From positions 337,471,250 through 337,535,249 of the forward strand of contig CATIUR010000001.1 in assembly GCA_949592205.1 (NCBI GenBank): a DNA stretch of 64,000 bases. The letters are read 5' to 3'. The position numbers were made by a program, and so were the translations under genes. Under the pieces are notes generated by a model. That model ran no database searches, was not told the origin of the DNA, and saw only the letters and a list, made by a program, of their open reading frames with translations. Numbering within the stretch: the stretch's first letter is position 1; every line of letters starts with the position of its first letter. This DNA is from Helichrysum umbraculigerum. Taxonomy: Eukaryota; Streptophyta; Magnoliopsida; Asterales; Asteraceae. Positions 20,481 to 32,848 of this stretch are shown piece by piece.

Positions 20481-20716
20481 ACTAAAATTTCATCATCACT
20501 ATATTTAAATATACTGTACATAACCTGTTTTTTCTTCAGATAGGAGCTAGCAAATATATTGGAAATAAGTTAGATATATCGAGAGGAAACATAGGTCAAT
20601 ATTTGTGAACTGAGAAGACAAGAGCCTAAATATTACACAACCAAATATATTTTATAATATTATTTTAATTATTATATATTTTAAAATTAATAATATATTA
20701 TTGATTGAGTAGATAA

Positions 20717-20822
20717 ATATGTTACACACAATAGACCAAAGTTGAAGATTGATACACACAATAGACCAAAAAAAAGTTGGGTACATACAATAGACTTCGT
20801 GCACAAGTTGAATGCATTCCCA
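20717..20822. mobile_element. Truncated copy of the 61.0-kb MITE (right arm only)
   Basis: ACACACAATAGACCAAA occurs twice, followed by a stretch ending GAATGCATTCCC. This matches the right arm of the foldback element at 60731-61043. Only this arm is present, and it abuts the truncated end of the E4 LTR, so the join at about 20822-20826 is a deletion or rearrangement breakpoint. Confidence 0.6.
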
Positions 20823-20825
20823 TAA

Positions 20826-21790
20826 GCAAATCATATTTACGAAATAAAGAAGAGAGATGTAAATAAAACCTGAATAAGTATTACAGACAAATCTTCGTGA
20901 CCCAAAGTCTCGGAGTGACTCCTTACAAATGCTACAACTACCGCTACGCTAACCTAGCTCGTCTACTAGCTTAACTCTAGAGAGAGAAAGCAAGAAAGAG
21001 ACTCTAGAGAGAGAAAGAAAGAGTGTGTGTGTGTGAGAAATGAGAAGAGAGGAATGAGAGGTGTGTGAAATGATGAAATGAGGTCTACTATTTATAGGGG
21101 AGCCAAGGTATCAAGCGTACAAGTCCACAAGCACACCTGTACAAGCAAACGAAGCGAAACGAGAACACACGGGGGGTACCCAGGCCATACACGGCCCTAT
21201 ACAAGCCGTACGCGGCCCTATATAGGCCGTACACGGCTTCCCATAGGCCGTACACGGCTTCATTGTGGCCGTGTGCTAGGCCGTGTGATTTTTTTGACTT
21301 TTCTCGTTGCTTAATTCACGCGTATCTTCTTCGTTTCACGTCCGTTTGACTTGATTCTTTCGCCTACGGTTTCGTAATTTTGTTACACTTCTAATGATGC
21401 CAATTTGGAAAGAATTGGATGTGTGGAGCCCAGGCGTGTCCAGAATACGTCTCGTAGTCTTCGGTTGTGCTGTTCCTTGCATAACTTCTTCATCCTTGAT
21501 CCATCTTGAGCTTTCCATATATCAACGTTCTCGTAATCTTCATAGCTTCAAAATAAGATAACTGTGAGGTCTTGGTATGGAGTTTACAGTAGATTTAAGG
21601 TGTGGCTAAATTTGATGCCCATTTTAACGTATTTTCGGCCCTTTTCGTATAGTTTTGGAAAGTCCAACAAGTTTTCATCTTTATAACAAAATGCGATAAA
21701 TAATGATGTTTTAAGAATGTTTTTGTTATAAAAGGCCTAAATATGGGGTAAATAATGTAGGTAAAAACGTGACTTTTTGCACTACATCCA
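20826..21790 (-). repeat. E4 3' LTR, truncated
   Basis: This 965-bp piece matches 31847-32790 of the 5' LTR. The remaining ~1.45 kb is missing on its left side. Its minus-strand start TGGATGTAGTGCAAAAAGTC lies next to the purine tract, as expected. Confidence 0.85.
21180..21290. repeat. GGCCGTACACGGC short repeats in E4 LTR
   Basis: Four to five imperfect copies of a ~25-bp unit built around the near-palindrome GCCGTACACGGC, ending with GTGGCCGTGTGCTAGGCCGT. The same array lies at 32180-32290 in the other LTR with several transitions. Confidence 0.8.
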
Positions 21791-24586
21791 ATATCCCACA
21801 CTTAGAGTTTGGTTGTCCTCAAGCAATTCCACCTGTCAACTATACCCAAAAACCTCTAAGAAGATGGTTTTGCGGGAATCGCAAATATAAGTAGAAATAC
21901 AAAAATAATCAAATAATCCCTCGGGTGTAACATAGGAGGTATGCACATGACGTATCCAACTTTTCAGAATGATCATCATAGGCATGCTTTCAATTCTCGT
22001 GATCTTGGAATATACACAACTGGACGATTCCTCACCAGGTGGTCACTCAATTCACTCAAGTGTATCGGGTTTCCTAACAGTTCTAGATCAAAAGAAATCG
22101 CTCATAATACCAGTTGTGCAACATTCATCGTCATAGGCTTGTTCGAGAATCGAATCTCCACCACTTAGACAGGGACGACACTAATTATCCCAGGACATTT
22201 GATTGGGTTGTATGTTGGGGGTGAAAAGGGAATATTTTGAAATGGTAAGGTTTGGTGATATGGATATTTTTGGAAGGACTGATCTTGATTTCAGAAACTC
22301 TTAAGGTCGTGAGAAACTTTTATTTGACTGGATCCTATAGAAAGGGGAATTCACCAAGATTTTCTTCCTTTTGGTTGATTCTTGAACTTCCTTGGATCAT
22401 TTATTCTTTCTTTTTGGTATTTTCCTAAGGCATCTTTTTCTTATTTTTTTTCTTTTTCTTTTGCTTTTGCTTTTGTAGATGCCTCATCCTCTTTTGCTTT
22501 TGCAGCTTCTTCAAGATAATTTTCACGGCTCCATGAATGATTCTTTTAGAGCTTCAAGTGATTTCTTTTGATTTTCTTCATTTGAAGTTCGTCACCAGGA
22601 ATTTATGACTTGAGAGAGTAATTGCTCGAGTGGCTAAGGACACCCATATAGCGGTTTCTCACTTCCTCAGGAATTTCTTTTATCAAGACGTTTTGGTGAT
22701 GAGTGGAAATGTGGTTTTAGGGTTTTGAAAGAAACGAATATGCTTAGGCTCAACAGGGTTTTCTAAGTGATCTTCAACACTAAGAGTGTCGGAACAAGGT
22801 TGGCTTGAAAAGATATAAAAAAGGGTTTATTCCTAAAAATGTCCAGGTCATCTAATTGCACCTATGCCACATATGGCACCTGTCAATATGGTCTTGAAAC
22901 GCATGTTAGGAGCAAGTTCTAATTCAAAATGCATGCACCGGTCACACACAACAAACTAAAAGTGAAGCATTAAAAATGAATTTTTTGGGCTCAAGTTACC
23001 TCACCGCAAGTTTATAGGGTTATATGTGCCCATTCATGTGATGCCCCTCTTAGACTTTCATTAAGAATAAGTTGGAATATGACCTGATTCTACCTCTTTC
23101 TGCTAACCTTTGAGTTTATTTTGAAAAATTTCGTGGTCTAACATATATTCTTGACTCAAAAATTGTTTTGAAAGTTTAGGGTAAAGTAATGACTTGTCGG
23201 CTTCATGTGAGTAGAAGTTGAAAAAATTGAGGGTATTTTTTGAAAAATTTTAAGCTCATTATACGAAATAAGGAATATTGTTATCCCACACTTAAAAATA
23301 AACATTGTCCTCAATGTTTGTGCCACTAAGTAGGGAGAATCCCACACTTAGGGTTTTAATGATTTTATTGAACAATTTTAGTTTCAAGTATCTTCTAAGA
23401 ATAGGGTTGCTAATCCCACACTTAATGTTTAAAATGGGGTCATGGCGATTATATGAAATGAAAAATACTGAAAAGGAACTTCCCTATAAATAGTGATTAC
23501 TGGAGTTGGACCAGGTTCGTGCAGAAGTGGTGCAAATGATTTCAAAAGTTTAGGCTCAGCCATTCCATACGAAGCTAGTTATGCAGTAATCATAACCTCA
23601 TCAGAGTTTCACGTCACAGTTGTTAAAACAAAAGTACAGAGAAATAACATGAAATAAAATAAAGATAAAATAAAGTAAACTAATAATCATCATCTAGCAA
23701 GTCATCGCTATCTGGATCAAACTCATCCTCTGCAGTCCTGTCATAGACTGGTGCGGGAGCTGGGCTCGAAACATCAAGCATGGCATAAAGCTGCTCACGA
23801 AGAACTGCACCCATAGGTGCAAAGGTCCCAGAGGCAGCAGGCTCAGCAGTAGCAGCAATAGGGTGTTCAGTAGATGGTCCAGCAGCAGGTCCAACAAAAG
23901 ATCAGTAGGAGGGCAGAAGGACCAGGGTGGTCGAGATGGTCCTGGGACTGGTCCCAACCTTAAAGGTGGTCCCGTAGGTCTCGGCAATCCGGCTATCTCA
24001 CATAAAGCTGAAAGGATCTAATGATGTGCAGTGAAGGTCTGGAACAAGGCCCAAGTAGCAGCGGGATCATACAAGGTAATGCCATACTCAAGAGTAGGTG
24101 GCTGTCTGATCACTGGAGTAGTCCGTGACGGCACAGGCTGGGCTGCAGGTGATGTGGCCTCCTCCTCGTGCTCTAGCTGAACATAAAAATCCCTCCTCAG
24201 GGATAGCAGGTAAAGCTCTCATGCGCCTGGGGTGTCTCCTCTATCTGGGTCTGTGTCATCTCCTCTGTCTAGGTTGCCTCTTAGCAACATGATCCCCAGT
24301 CTCGATCCGAGCGTCCATCCTGAAATAAACATAAAACAGGTAATGCTGATAGAAAGTGAACAAATTCAAAAAGGACAGATGATATGTCATCTGAACTTTT
24401 GCATTTGTATAAGTAAAACTTATCTCAGATAAAGCTATTTTGATTGTCTGATAAGTCGCAAACCTGCATACATTAGATCAGTGATAACAATACTAGACTA
24501 AAAAAATAAACTAAGAAATAAAAAAGGACAGAAAAAGTAAGATAAGCTTGGGGTTCCTCCCAAGAGCGCTTTGTTTAAAGAGTCTT
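21791..24586 (-). other. E4 3' non-pol region with repeated PPT-like modules
   Basis: The 2.8 kb between the integrase end and the 3' LTR, the place where Athila elements can carry an env-like ORF. No intact ORF is seen. A minus-strand stretch around 23690-23850 ends in an acidic D/E-rich tail (DSDDLLDDDY) and could be a decayed third ORF. The 3' purine tract is AAGTGTGGGATAT at about 21790-21803. Three more copies of AAGTGTGGGAT lie at about 23283, 23340 and 23413. Confidence 0.55.
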
Positions 24587-27500
24587 TTAGCTCGACTCTT
24601 GTACCTTTCTGGCTGACTCATGGTGGTTCGAAGATAAAGACATCCTCATGAATGGGAAGTCTTCGATGTAATGCTTTAACCGATGACCATTAACCTTAAA
24701 ATTACCTTCTGGCGATTCGAGTTCGACTGCACCATAAGAAAATACCTTTGAGATTATGAATGGTCCGGTCCACCTGATCTTGAATTTTCCAGAGAACTTT
24801 TTGAAGCGCGAATTGAAGAGAAGCACTTTATCTCCTGGTTTGAACCTTGAGAGTTTAAGTTTGGAATCATGAATCCTCTTGGTTCTATCTTTGTATTTCA
24901 GGGAGCTTTCATATGCTTGATTTCTTAATTCGGCTAATTCATTTAGTTGCATTCTCCGATAGGGACCTGTTGCAGAAGTGTCTAAGTTGCAGTTCTTCAG
25001 CGCCCATTATGCTTTGTATTCCAATTCCACTGGTAGGTGACATGCCTTGCCATAAACCAGACGATATGGCGTGGTACCTAAAGGTGTTTTGTAAGCAGTT
25101 CTGAATGCCTACAACGCATGGTCTAATTTGTCAGTCCATTTATCCCCATGATTTCCGACTGTTCGCTCCAAGATTCTTTTTAAGGCTCTGTTCGTGATTT
25201 CAGCTTGTCCATTTGTTTGTGGATGATAGGCTGTGGACATTTTACGAGTGACGCCATACTGCTGCATAACCTTCATGAATTAAGTGTTGCAGAAGTGAGT
25301 GCCACGATCACTTATGATAGCTCTTGGAGTTCCGAATTGACAGAATAGTTGTTTGAGAAACTTTGTCACTACTCTGGAATCATTTGTAGGGAAAGCTTGG
25401 GCTTTGGCCTACCTGGAGACATAATCGACAACAACTAAGATGTATTCTTTTCCACTAGACTTCGGGAAAGGTCCCATAAAATCTAACCCCCAGATATCAA
25501 AGATCTCACAAGCCTGGATATTAGTGAGTGGCATTTCGTTCCTTGCTGACACATTGCCTTGTCTTTGGCAAATGTCGCAGTGTTTCACCAGGTCATAAGT
25601 ATCTCGATAGATGCTTGGCCAGTAAAAGCCAGAATCATACACCTTTCATGCTGTTAGGTTAACTGCGTGATGTCCTCCAGTAGGTCCATGGTGGCTTTGT
25701 CGAAGGATTTGTTCTGCTTCCTTCCCGTCGACGCATCTTCTAATGATCTGATCAGGGCAAACCTTAAATAGGAAAGGATCATCCCAATAGTAGTTCTTTA
25801 TATCGCAGAAGAATCTTCGTCTCTGAGATGTCGACATCCCTTTGGGTATTATTTTTCCTACCAGGAAATTAGCATGATCAGCGTACCAAGGATCTTTGGA
25901 TGGAGATCCTTGATGATATTTGCTAATGTGCATAAGTTGTTCTTCAGGAAACTGGTCTTGAATATCCTTTTCATTAAGCTACTCTAGTGTAGGATTTTCT
26001 AATCGGCTTAGATGATCTGCTGCAATGTTTTCTGCTCCTTTCTTATCTCTAATCTCGATATCAAATTCTTGTAGGAGTAGAATCCATCTTAGCAGTCTAG
26101 GCTTTGCATCTTGCTTTTTGAAAAGATACTTCAAAGCTGAATGATCTGTATAGACAATAGTTTTGGACAACATAAGATAGGAACGAAATTTATCGAAAGT
26201 AAATACTACCACAAGCAGCTCATTTTCTGTGGTTGTATAATTCTCTTGATCGTCTGTGAGCGTTTTGCTGGCATAGTATATTGGTTGAAAGTGCTTGTCC
26301 TTCCTTTGTCCCAATATAGCTCTAACTGCAAAATCACTGGCGTTGCACATGATCTCAAATGGAAGGCTCCAATCTGGGGCAATCATTATTAGTGCATGTA
26401 CAAGCTGATGTTTCAGGTAGTTAAAAGCTTGGAGACATTCATCTGTAAAGGCAAACGGGGTATCCTTTTCAAGCAGATGAGTCATAGGTCAAGAGATCTT
26501 GGAGAAATCCTTGATGAAACGACGGTAGAATCCAGCATGACCCAGAAAACTTCGGATGGCTTTAACAGAAGTTGGTGGAGGAAGTTTTGAGATAGTTTCA
26601 ACTTTAGCTTTGTCAACTTCAATTCCGGCTTTCGATATGCGATGTCCTAATACTATTCCTTCTTTTACCATGAAATGGCGTTTTTCCCAGTTTAGAACTA
26701 GGTTTGATTCTTCACATCGGGAAAGCATCCTATCCAAGTTGGAAAGACAAGTAGAGAAGGAATCTCCACAGATGGAGAAGTCATCCATGAATACTTCCAT
26801 GCATTGTTCGATCATGTCATGGAAGATCGTCACCATGCATCGGTGAAATGTAGCAGGTGCATTACATAAACTAAACGGCATATGTCGGTAAGCGAAAGTT
26901 CCATATGGACATGTGAATGTCGTCTTTTCTTGGTCCTTTGGATCGAGAGGAATCTGGAAATAACCGGAGAATCCATCAAGAAAACAGTAGTATTCATTTC
27001 CTGATAATCTTTCCAGCATCTGATCAATGAATGGTAGAGGGAAAAGATCTTTGCGAGTGGCTTCATTTAGTTTACGATAATCAATACACACCCTCCAACC
27101 GGTGACGGCTTGTGTTGGAATCAATTCGTTGTGTTCGTTAGCGATAACCGTCATTCCTCCTCTCTTTGGGACAATTTGAACTGGGCTGACCCAAGGGGAA
27201 TCCGAAATAGGGTAAATCAGGCCAGCATCCAGGAGTTTGATAACCTCCTTCTTAACCACTTCTTGGATCTTCGGGTTGACTCTCCTCTATCTTTGAACAG
27301 ATGGTCTGAAGTCGTTTTCCATTAAAATCTTGTGAGTGCAATAGTTCAGACCGATTCCTTGTATGTCAGAAATCTTCCAAGCAATTGCTTTCGTATGTGA
27401 CTTCAGCACTTGAATAAGTTTTTCTTTCTCTTCCGGCTTCAGATCTTTTGATATGATAACTGGTAAATGTGAAGATCCTTCAAGAAAGGCATATTCAAGG

Positions 27501-30240
27501 TGTGAGGGTAGTTCCTTTAGCTCCAATTCGAGTGGTTCTTCTATGAAAGGTTTCATCCTTGCAATTTCGTCTCTTTTAAGCTCGTCGAACTTCGTTTGAA
27601 ATTCCGAATCTTCTGCAGGGATCTCTGGACTGTCGGCTGATGCTATTTCAACCCATTCTGGTTTATCGGAGAGTTCATCTTTTCTTAGCTCGTATTTTGC
27701 TTTTGAAGAGTGAGAGATTGCATTGTCTTCTGTGGTTATGGCATCGTTGTTCTCAGTAAATGCAAATCTCTGAATTTGAGCAGAAGAAGATGTGCTGATA
27801 GTGATCTCTGGATTTGATCTTTCAGATTGTGAATAAGGTGGTTTAAGCATTGACTCCATCTCTTCGAGAGTCTTCAGAATTTGGTCTTTTGAGAGAGATG
27901 AATTGGGTACTTCAGGAGTAGGGTTCCTTCTTAAAAGAGTGACAGGTGTGCCATATCCAAGCGAAGCAGCTATGGTAGAACTGTTTGGCTGATTACTGGA
28001 TTTCTTAAAAGGAAATAGTACTTCCTTAGATGCATTTGGTGGATCCGAGATAGCTGAGCATAGACCTCCATCTTCTTGGCAAAGTCTTCTGGTGGTGATA
28101 ACCGTGTTTGGAAGAGATTCAGTGCTGCTTACTGCGAGGATCTCTTCCAGGTGTTCTTCAATTATTTCCTGCATAGAATCTACAAGACCAAGGTCTTCTC
28201 CCATAGGTTGTTTCATTAGTTTGTCAACATTGAAGGTGACCTCTTCAGTTCCAACTTGGAGTTTTAAATATTTTTCATTTACATCAATGACGGCCTTGGC
28301 AGTGTTTAGGAAAGGCCTGCCAAGGATGAGTGGAACTTCGGTGTCTTCCTCAATGTCCATGACAACATAATCCACAGGAAAGACGAATTTATCAACACGA
28401 ACCATAATATCTTCAGCAATTCCATGAGGGAGTTTAACTGATCTATCGGCTAATTGGATGGTCATACGAGTTGGTAAAAGTTCGCTTAACCCTAATTTCC
28501 TATAGAGGGAATACGGCATAAGGTTTACACTAGCTCCTAAGTCTGCTAAGACGTTGCTTATTTGAACATCCTGAAGATAACAAGTTATAGTGAAACGGCC
28601 AGTATCTCCTAGCTTTGGGGGTAGTCCTTGTTGCATGATCAAAGAGCACTCTGCATCTAAAAGGCAAGTTAACTATTTGTCAAAGTTTTTCTTTATTTGA
28701 TAAGAGTTCTTTAAAGAATTTGGCATAACTAGGCATCTCAACTAAAGCATCTAAAAGTTTGACATTTAAGTGTAAGCTTATAAACATCTCTAGATATTTT
28801 CCAAACTGAGCTTCTTGTTTCTCTTTCTTAAGCCTACCAGGGAAAGGTATACGTGTAGGAATGATGACTTCTGGGGTTTTAGAAAGTGCTGGCTCAGGAG
28901 AAGTGACTGGTGTATTAACTGGCACTGAGTCAGTGAGAGGTGAAGAAATAGAAGGTTCGTTTGTCGGAATATCTATTGATTTCTCATTCTTAGTCTCTTT
29001 TCCTTCTCTAGTGACAACAAGGATGTCATCATAAGATGAATGATAAACAGATTTGCTAATTGCTTCTTCTCTTTGCTTCTCATCAACGTTTAAAAACAAC
29101 ATTTTTACATTATCCTCCATGTTTTTAACTAAATCGTTTGAAATTCTAAGCAAACTATCAATATGGTTTTGAAAATCAACAATTTGTTTATTAATATTAT
29201 TTTGCTCAACCATGAAGTTATTTAAAGTTTCGGTGTTTAGACAAGAAGTTAAATGAGAAGAAGTAGAGAGTGAAGAAAGAACTAACGATTGAGAATAAGG
29301 TTGATTGGTTGGCCTCTGAATGAAAGATTTTGAATGATAGTTTTGATTATAGGTTTCACCAGTAGTGGCAAGAATATCTTCTTTGAACCTTTGGCTTGAG
29401 AATAGCTTTTGAGGTTTCTTCTCGTGTTTGGGTTCAGAAGGTTCTTGCATGTCCTTGACAACTTTAGTGATTGATTCAATTTGAGCTTTCAAAGTGTTCA
29501 AGGTATTAGAAGTATTCCTTTCTTCTGAAGTTGATTCATCTTGCTCCAAGTCATGTTAATGTATCGTCATCGTCTCGATCAACCTCCACGCTTCGTCTGA
29601 AGTATGTAGCATGAAATTTCCGGATGAAGCAGCATCGAGGGTTTGTTGGTGATGAGGATTTAAACTATTGTAGAATGTGTAGACCAGATTCGTTTTAGCA
29701 AACTGATGATTCGGACATCTTCCGAGCAAATTCTTAAAGCGTTCCCAAGCAGAGCTTAATGATTCATTATCTTTTTGGAGAAAGTTAGTGATATCATTCT
29801 TAAGCTTGGTTTGTAGGGATGGAGGGAAATATTTAGCCATGAATTTGGTAGCCATCTCCTCCCACGTATGAATCGAATTGGGTTCGAGTTCATAAAACCA
29901 TATTTGCGCTTGAGAAGCTAAAGAATAGGGAAACAAGTGAAGTCTGGTAACTTCTTTAATGGATCCCGTTTGTTCGAAGGAGTCGGAAAGGTTGATGAAC
30001 TTGTTAAGGTGAGAGTTTGGGTTTTCAACCGAAAGACCATGAAATTGACACTGAGAGTTAATCATTTTGATGAAGTGTGGCTTAATTTCAAGGTTTTCGT
30101 CCGCAGATGATACGATTGGTCCTCCTCGTTCCTCTAGCAGTGGTTTGATTGATGAGGCGAGAGTGATACGATTCGTCTTAACTTGTTGGTAGAAAGTAGA
30201 GTTTTTGGAAAGGATAGGTTTAACTAATCTTAAGAACAGA
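24587..30240 (-). pseudogene. E4 gag-pol remnant (Athila-like)
   Basis: In minus-strand order: Gag (about 30240-28680, with the WEEMATKFMAKYFPP region), protease (28642-27287, LADLGASVNLMPYS), reverse transcriptase (27259-26489, FMDDFSICG), RNase H (26485-25979, ending AADHLSRLEN), integrase zinc region and core (25933 to about 25260, with GLDFMGP and ISDRGTHF), catalytic E in GQAEITNR, and the integrase tail (24952-24587, KFKIRWTGPF). In-frame stops lie at 29556, 27287, 26489, 25979, 25646 and 25409, with another near 25275 and a frameshift near 28665-28685. Several look like CGA-to-TGA or TGG-to-TAG transitions, as expected from decay of methylated cytosines. It cannot make protein. Confidence 0.88.
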
Positions 30241-30374
30241 AAAGAAAATCTAACCTAAAGACAAGAAAAGGAACTTACGGATGATATTGATCTTCTGAAA
30301 GGATCGCTAAATAACTAAGATAAAAAAAAACCTAAAATCGGTCGTTGTAGTCCCTGGCAGCGGCGCCAAAAACT
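30241..30374 (-). other. E4 leader and primer binding site
   Basis: Just inside the 5' LTR, the minus strand reads TTTTTGGCGCCGCTGCCAGG (about 30352-30373). This is close to the aspartate-tRNA-type primer site typical of Athila/Tat elements. Confidence 0.8.
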
Positions 30375-32790
30375 TGTTACCACTGCAATGGTCGTTTACA
30401 CAGCAGCTGCAACAGTGGGAGTTTTAAATTTATAGAGATGGGGAAATCCTAAGCTAATACTACTTTTAGCCCTAATTAGGTTACTAGGGTAGTAAGCGGT
30501 ATGTTGACTCAGGTGTCGTTCTTACACTACAACAGGCATGGGATCTTAGGCGTTCTAATTATCTTTTGTAATTTAGCTAGGTTTTAACTAATTTTGGTTT
30601 GGTTTTGGTTCTTATAACTAATCTACGAAATTAAAAGACAAGTAAAGGAAAGGAAAAGATTGTACGGAGGCCCAAAGAACAGTGTATACGCGAGTGTTTA
30701 CTATAATGCCGGTACATGTTTTGAGCGAGTAGTTATGGGTGTTAAAGCCACTAGTTATGATGATTAATCCTTTGAACGATTGGAAACTATAAACAATGCG
30801 AAGTATTATACCTACGGCAGCTCCTTAGCTTTCCCACGTATTTAAACGTTGTACGAAGTATTGTGCCGTTTTATAGTTTTTCCGTAGCATTGATTTAAAT
30901 TACCAAATCACTCATTGGATACCCTATATTCTTAATGAAGTATAATTACGATCCTATTAAGTATCTAACGTAAGGGTTTCTACAATCAGATAAATAATAT
31001 ATCACATGGATAGCAATTATATAGTGTCAAATACACCGGAAGTTCTCCCAAATGTACCGATCAATTTAATTAACAGTTATTCTCTAATCCTATTCCCCAA
31101 TCTCTGACAAATGTGTGTCGGTATCATGGCACGAATTGTTGAATAAACAATAATGTGAACAGGAGTTACCCTACGGAATAGGTTGGATTAACTTGTCTAA
31201 CGGTCAATTAAACTGTTCATCATTAATCATACAAACCATCATAACTATTACATGCTCATTATTCTACTGTATAAACTTTAACTTATATCTGAAAACCCTA
31301 ATCATGCAGTTACATAAAGTAATCAGGGAGATAGTTCTAGCATGCATCATTCCTAAGGCAACAATCAAACAAGAACATGCAATAGAAAGGCACACAGACA
31401 ACTACTCCTAGTTCATACATTTCATATAACCAAGTGATCGGATCATAAATATCCCGAAAAGTCTCTCAAAGATATTTAATATATAAGCTTGAATCGAACC
31501 TATCTCTAATCCTATGCTCCGCATCTCTTATGATATAATTTCAATCTAGAGAATACAGCCATGTCGAGTTCAAATGCTTCATCATACATAGAATAGGTAG
31601 AGGACTACCTACTAATAACTGGCCAGGTCTTAGCAGGAAGTTTCTAACCACAACATAAGTTAGATAGGTAAACAATAGAGATTCAGCTCATAAATTCAGA
31701 TACAGTTTAAATTCATACAGGCAGAGTAACGGCATGTTATAAAGTCATAACTACTAAAACATAACCATTATCATAGCAAACACAGATTTGTCTAGCCTAG
31801 CATGGTATCTCTAGCATGCAATATAACACAAACATAATATAAGGAAATCATATTTACAAAATAAATAAGAGAGATGTAAATAAAACCTGAATAAGTATTA
31901 CAGACAAATCTTCATGACCTAAAGTCTCGGAGTGACTCCGTACAAATGCTACAACTACCGCTACGCTAACCTAGCTCGTCTACTAGCTTAACTCTAGAGA
32001 GAGACTCTAGAGAGAGAAAGAAAGAGTGTGTGTGTGAGAAATGAGAAGAGAGGAATGAGAGGTGTGTGAAATGATGAAATGAGGTCTACTATTTATAGGG
32101 GAGCCAAGGTATCAAGCTTACAAGTCCACAAGCACACTCGTACAAGCAAACGAAGAAAAACGAGAACACACGGGGGGTACCCAGGCCATACACGGCCCTA
32201 TACAGGCCATACATGGCCCTGTATAGGCCGTACACGGCTTCCCATAGGCCGTACATGGCTTCATGGTGGCCGTGTGCTAGGCCGTGTGATTTTTTCGGCT
32301 TTTCTCGTTGCTTAATTCGCGCGTATCTTCTTCGTTTTACGTCCGTTTGACTTGATTTTTTCGCCTACGGTTTCGTAATTCTGTTATGCTTCTAATGATG
32401 CCAATTTGGCAAGAATTGGATGTGTGGAGCCTAGGCTTGTCCAGAATACATCTCGTAGTCTTCGGTTGTGCTGTTCCTTGCATAACTTCTTCATCCTTGA
32501 TCCATCTTGAGCTTTCCTTATATCCACGTTCTCATAATCTTTATAGCTTCAAAATAAGATAACTGTGAGGTCTTGGTATGGAGTTTACAGTAGATTTAAG
32601 GTGTGGCTAAATTTGGTGCCCATTTCAACGTATTTTCAGCCCTTTTCGTATAGTTTTGGAAGGTCCAACAAGTTTTCATCTTTATAAAAAAATGTGATAA
32701 ATAATGATATTTTAAGAATGTTTTTGTTATAAAAGGCCTAAATATGGGGTAAATAATGTAGGTAAAAACGTGACTTTTTGCACTACATCA
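30375..32790 (-). repeat. E4 5' LTR, full length
   Basis: 2416 bp; the minus strand starts TGATGTAGTGCAAAAAGTC and ends GCAGTGGTAACA. About 944 bp of it is shared with the truncated 3' LTR. No ORF of note. The 30.4-31.8 kb part has no second copy in the window. Confidence 0.82.
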
Positions 32791-32848
32791 AGGTGAAGGG
32801 GATATTAGATTTTTTATGGGCATTGTAGATCCTAATATACGTCCGCCT

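Larger units (their letters stand above)
20826..32790 (-). mobile_element. E4: decayed Athila-like Ty3/gypsy retrotransposon
   Basis: Minus-strand element. The 5' LTR is on the right (30375-32790), then the primer site, gag-pol remnants (30240 down to 24587), a long 3' region, purine tract, and a truncated 3' LTR on the left (20826-21790). RT of the FMDDF type, the PBS TGGCGCCGCTGCCAGGGA and the AAGTGTGGGA purine tract fit the Athila/OTA lineage. The shared LTR part (~950 bp) shows roughly 45 differences by eye, so this insertion is much older than E1 or E3. It sits inside E5. Confidence 0.85.

Noticed and set aside
21078..21314. Plus-strand 78-codon ORF in both E4 LTRs (also 32079-32315)
   Set aside because: Antisense to E4 and translates the GCCGTACACGG repeats (repeating GRTRL/YTGHTRP-like words); a repeat by-product.
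23694..23987. 97-codon minus-strand ORF rich in Leu/Pro in the E4 3' region
   Set aside because: Low-complexity. A different frame of the same stretch gives a more protein-like acidic tail, and neither is intact.
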